Shown one piece after another: positions 4,099-5,980 of a stretch of 5,980 bases of DNA. This stretch comes from Synechococcales cyanobacterium PMM_0036. Its GTDB lineage: Bacteria > Cyanobacteriota > Cyanobacteriia > Elainellales > Elainellaceae. The position numbers and the translations under genes are program-made. Position 1 is the first letter of the stretch, and each line of letters starts with the position of its first letter. The notes below the pieces were generated by a model. That model saw nothing but the letters and a program-made list of their open reading frames with translations, did no database searches and was not told where the DNA came from. The stretch lies in assembly GCA_949127645.1 (NCBI GenBank), contig CASBQM010000801.1, positions 1 through 5,980 of the forward strand, written 5' to 3'.

Positions 4099-5980
4099 TT
4101 ACTTTTGAAGCTGCCAAACTTTGATGGTGTTGCCCCCGCTACCGCTGGCGATCGTCTGCCAATCGGGGCTAACGACAAAATGCTTCACGTCTGTGCCGCA
4201 ATTGAGTGAGTAGAGAGCTTCGCCCGTGCTGGGATTCCAGACTTTAATCGTTTTGTCGGAACTGCCGCTAATTAGAGTTTGTCCATCGGCGCTGAGGGCA
4301 AGTGGGTTGACGAAGCTCAGATGTCCGGTGAGGGTGCGTATCATCTCTCCCGTTGTCAAATTCCAGATTTTAATGGTCTTGTCGGTGCTGCTGCTGATCA
4401 CAGTCTGCCCATCGGGGGCAATCACGACCGTGTTGACAAAACCTGTATGTCCGGTGAGGGTGCGCAACTCTTTTCCGGTGGTCAGATCCCAAACTTTAAG
4501 GGTTTGGTCAGTGCCACCGCTGACTAACGTATGCCCATCGGCACTAATGTCTAGCGAGTTGATAAAGCCTGTGTGTCCGACAAGGGTGCGGAGTCCTTTT
4601 CCGGTGGTTAGATCCCAAACTTTAATGGTTTGGTCGGCACTGCCACTCACCAAGATGCGCCCATCGTGACTAATATTCAGCGCGTTGACAAAGCCTTTGT
4701 GTCCGACCAAGGTGCGAAGTTCTTTTCCGGTCGTCAAGTCCCAGATTTTGATAGTCTGATCGGCACTGCCGCTCACCAGAGTTTTGCCATCTCGGGCGAT
4801 CGCCAACGCATTCACAAAGCTCGTGTGCCCTGCCAAAGTTCGTAGCTCAGTCCCCGTTGCCCAGTCCCAGACTTTGATGGTTTGATCGGCACTACCGCTG
4901 ACCAGAGTTTTGCCGTCGGGAGAGATCGCCAGCACGTTCACAAAGCTTGTATGCCCTTGCAGCGTGCGGATGGGCGTAAGCAGCTTAACGCTTTGGACCG
5001 AAGGACTAGAGTAGTTTTGCCAAATATAGCCGCCGCCTAACAGCAATAGGGCGATCGCCCCACCCCACAGCCAGCGTTTTGCTCTAGGGCGCCTGACTTC
5101 GGATTCACCGATTTCTGCGCTCCGACCCGCCTGATTCGCTGGTGTGCCTTGCATGACCGTATGTGGGGGCGATGCTTGACTGATGGCTTGACTGATGGCT
5201 TGACTCCCTATCCGAGTGGGCGGTGTAGAAACTTGTGAAACGGCAGCCTCTAACTGCGGCAAAGTCGCCAGAATTTCTTGCGTACTCTTAGGGCGATCGC
5301 TCGCTCTAGGCGCAACCAGCTTGTCGATATAGTTGGCGAAGGTGGGCGAGACCTGCGGCGCGTAGGGTCGCCAGTGAAACTCGTTGCTGAGAGAGTCATA
5401 AATGCTGCTGTTGGTGGGCGATTTGCCTGTAAGCAAATAGATAAAGGTGCAGCCGAGGGCATAAAAATCAGACTGCGGCACGGCTTGTCCTTTTTCCTGT
5501 TCGGGCGGGGTATAGCCGGCGGAGCTGATGCGCGTAATTTCTCCCGATTTGCCCAACTGCGCTAGGTAGGTATAGGTCATTTCTCGTGCGGCTCCAAAGT
5601 CCACTAGCACTAGCTGTCCATTCGATCGCAGCATAATATTTTCGGGCTTGATGTCGCGGTGAAAGTAGTTCTTTTGATGCACCAGGTGCAGAATTTCAGA
5701 GAGCTGCTTTAGCCAGTTAAACGCCTGCTTTTCACTGATGGGATTGTCGCCCTGCTGCCGCATCCATTCGCGCAGGTTGGGTCCATCAATTTTTTCCATC
5801 ACAATGCAGTGGAGCGGTGCATCATTGCGTGGATAGAACTGAAAATAGCTCTGGGGTTCGATCGCCGGAATGCCGGGATGGGGCAACTGGCTCAGCACCA
5901 TAGCCTCCTGCTGAAATAGCGCCACCGCCTTGGCATTTTGGCTAAGGTTAGATTTCAAAACCTTGAGGATTTTGGGCGTA
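4099..5980 (-). CDS. Transmembrane Ser/Thr protein kinase with seven-bladed WD40 propeller (N terminus outside window)
   Basis: The frame runs off the window edge at 5980, so the start and the glycine-rich loop are missing. The first visible residues TPKILKVLKS contain the VAIK-type ATP-binding lysine (codon 5962-5964). Numbering from the TTG (a Leu codon) at 5958: the catalytic loop HRDIKPEN is at 100-107 (Asp102), the metal-binding DFG at 120-122, and the activation-segment end GYTPPEQ at 148-154, with C-lobe DFYALG at 164-169. The kinase domain ends near 232. A Ser/Gln/Pro linker (235-290) precedes a basic RRPRAKR and one membrane span (297-313). Residues 331-619 form seven WD40 blades of exactly 42 residues, except the shorter last one. 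The basic residues before the span predict a cytoplasmic kinase and a periplasmic propeller. The protein should phosphorylate Ser/Thr of unknown targets, with the propeller as ligand- or protein-binding sensor. Kinase-WD40 fusions are well known in cyanobacteria. The 5' region and promoter are not visible. Confidence 0.93.
   Translation of the reverse strand, partial: TPKILKVLKSNLSQNAKAVALFQQEAMVLSQLPHPGIPAIEPQSYFQFYPRNDAPLHCIVMEKIDGPNLREWMRQQGDNPISEKQAFNWLKQLSEILHLVHQKNYFHRDIKPENIMLRSNGQLVLVDFGAAREMTYTYLAQLGKSGEITRISSAGYTPPEQEKGQAVPQSDFYALGCTFIYLLTGKSPTNSSIYDSLSNEFHWRPYAPQVSPTFANYIDKLVAPRASDRPKSTQEILATLPQLEAAVSQVSTPPTRIGSQAISQAISQASPPHTVMQGTPANQAGRSAEIGESEVRRPRAKRWLWGGAIALLLLGGGYIWQNYSSPSVQSVKLLTPIRTLQGHTSFVNVLAISPDGKTLVSGSADQTIKVWDWATGTELRTLAGHTSFVNALAIARDGKTLVSGSADQTIKIWDLTTGKELRTLVGHKGFVNALNISHDGRILVSGSADQTIKVWDLTTGKGLRTLVGHTGFINSLDISADGHTLVSGGTDQTLKVWDLTTGKELRTLTGHTGFVNTVVIAPDGQTVISSSTDKTIKIWNLTTGEMIRTLTGHLSFVNPLALSADGQTLISGSSDKTIKVWNPSTGEALYSLNCGTDVKHFVVSPDWQTIASGSGGNTIKVWQLQK
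4102..4968 (-). repeat. Seven 126-bp repeats encoding WD40 blades
   Basis: In transcription order the blades occupy 4968-4843, 4842-4717, 4716-4591, 4590-4465, 4464-4339, 4338-4213 and 4212-4102. The marker RTLxGH recurs at residues 331, 373, 415, 457, 499 and 541, giving an exact 126-bp period. Blades 2-5 share DLTTGK(E/G)LRTL almost word for word, implying recent duplication or gene conversion. Blade 7 is degenerate: it lacks the GH pair and the Asp before the IKVW strand. The array ends in strand IKVW, and the RTL strand before blade 1 can close the ring. Confidence 0.9.
5174..5205. repeat. 12-bp in-frame minisatellite in the kinase linker
   Basis: GCTTGACTGATG is repeated perfectly at 5174-5185 and 5186-5197, followed by a partial GCTTGACT at 5198-5205. 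On the coding strand this gives SQAISQAISQA. It sits in the Ser/Gln-rich linker between the kinase domain and the membrane span, so unit number could change linker length without breaking the frame. Confidence 0.75.

Noticed and set aside
4050..4124. Small + strand ORF starting ATGCAAGACGG, 24 codons
   Set aside because: It runs antisense into the 3' end of the kinase gene, has no ribosome-binding site and no similarity I recognise.
4226..4845. Three + strand open frames opposite the WD40 region
   Set aside because: They follow the 126-bp period of the WD40 blades in antisense and have no start context or recognisable domain. They are by-products of a repetitive, stop-poor antisense frame.
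5250..5565. Other-frame ORFs within the kinase domain region
   Set aside because: The kinase frame carries HRDIKPEN, DFG and PPEQ motifs; the alternatives show no motifs and begin inside the gene.

Overview
The window looks like chromosomal DNA of a cyanobacterium, probably a filamentous or otherwise large-genome one. I count eleven copies of the cyanobacterial HIP1 palindrome GCGATCGC. The protein families also fit: a Ser/Thr kinase joined to WD40 repeats, a long pentapeptide-repeat protein with a typical cyanobacterial C-terminal cap, and a WcaF-type polysaccharide acetyltransferase. There are no rRNA or tRNA genes, no transposase, no CRISPR array and no phage gene. This assignment rests on sequence reading and family recall, not on a database search.

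Layout. On the + strand, positions 1-1789 hold the end of a probable three-gene surface-polysaccharide operon. It consists of an unrecognised gene whose start lies outside the window, a WaaE-like family 2 glycosyltransferase, and a WcaF-type hexapeptide-repeat acetyltransferase. The spacers are only 14 and 12 bp, so cotranscription is likely. The operon meets a minus-strand gene tail to tail, with 9 bp between stop codons and a small hairpin at the junction.

On the minus strand, from right to left, come three genes: a transmembrane Ser/Thr kinase with a seven-bladed WD40 propeller (5' end cut by the window edge), a family 9 (heptosyltransferase-like) glycosyltransferase, and a membrane-anchored pentapeptide-repeat protein. 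The gaps between them (244 bp and 103 bp) hold the least explained DNA here: a three-copy 13-bp tandem repeat built on TGTACA, a roughly 21-bp repeat around CTACTAGG, and two hairpins.

How the genes may work together. Three of the six are sugar or acyl transferases, which points to building and decorating an exopolysaccharide or LPS. The kinase could sense conditions outside the cell through its propeller, but nothing in the sequence links it directly to the polysaccharide genes. I found no convincing new multi-gene system. The best leads are the intergenic repeats, the end-capped cysteine pattern of the pentapeptide solenoid, and a heptamer repeat that supplies the C terminus and stop codon of the first gene.
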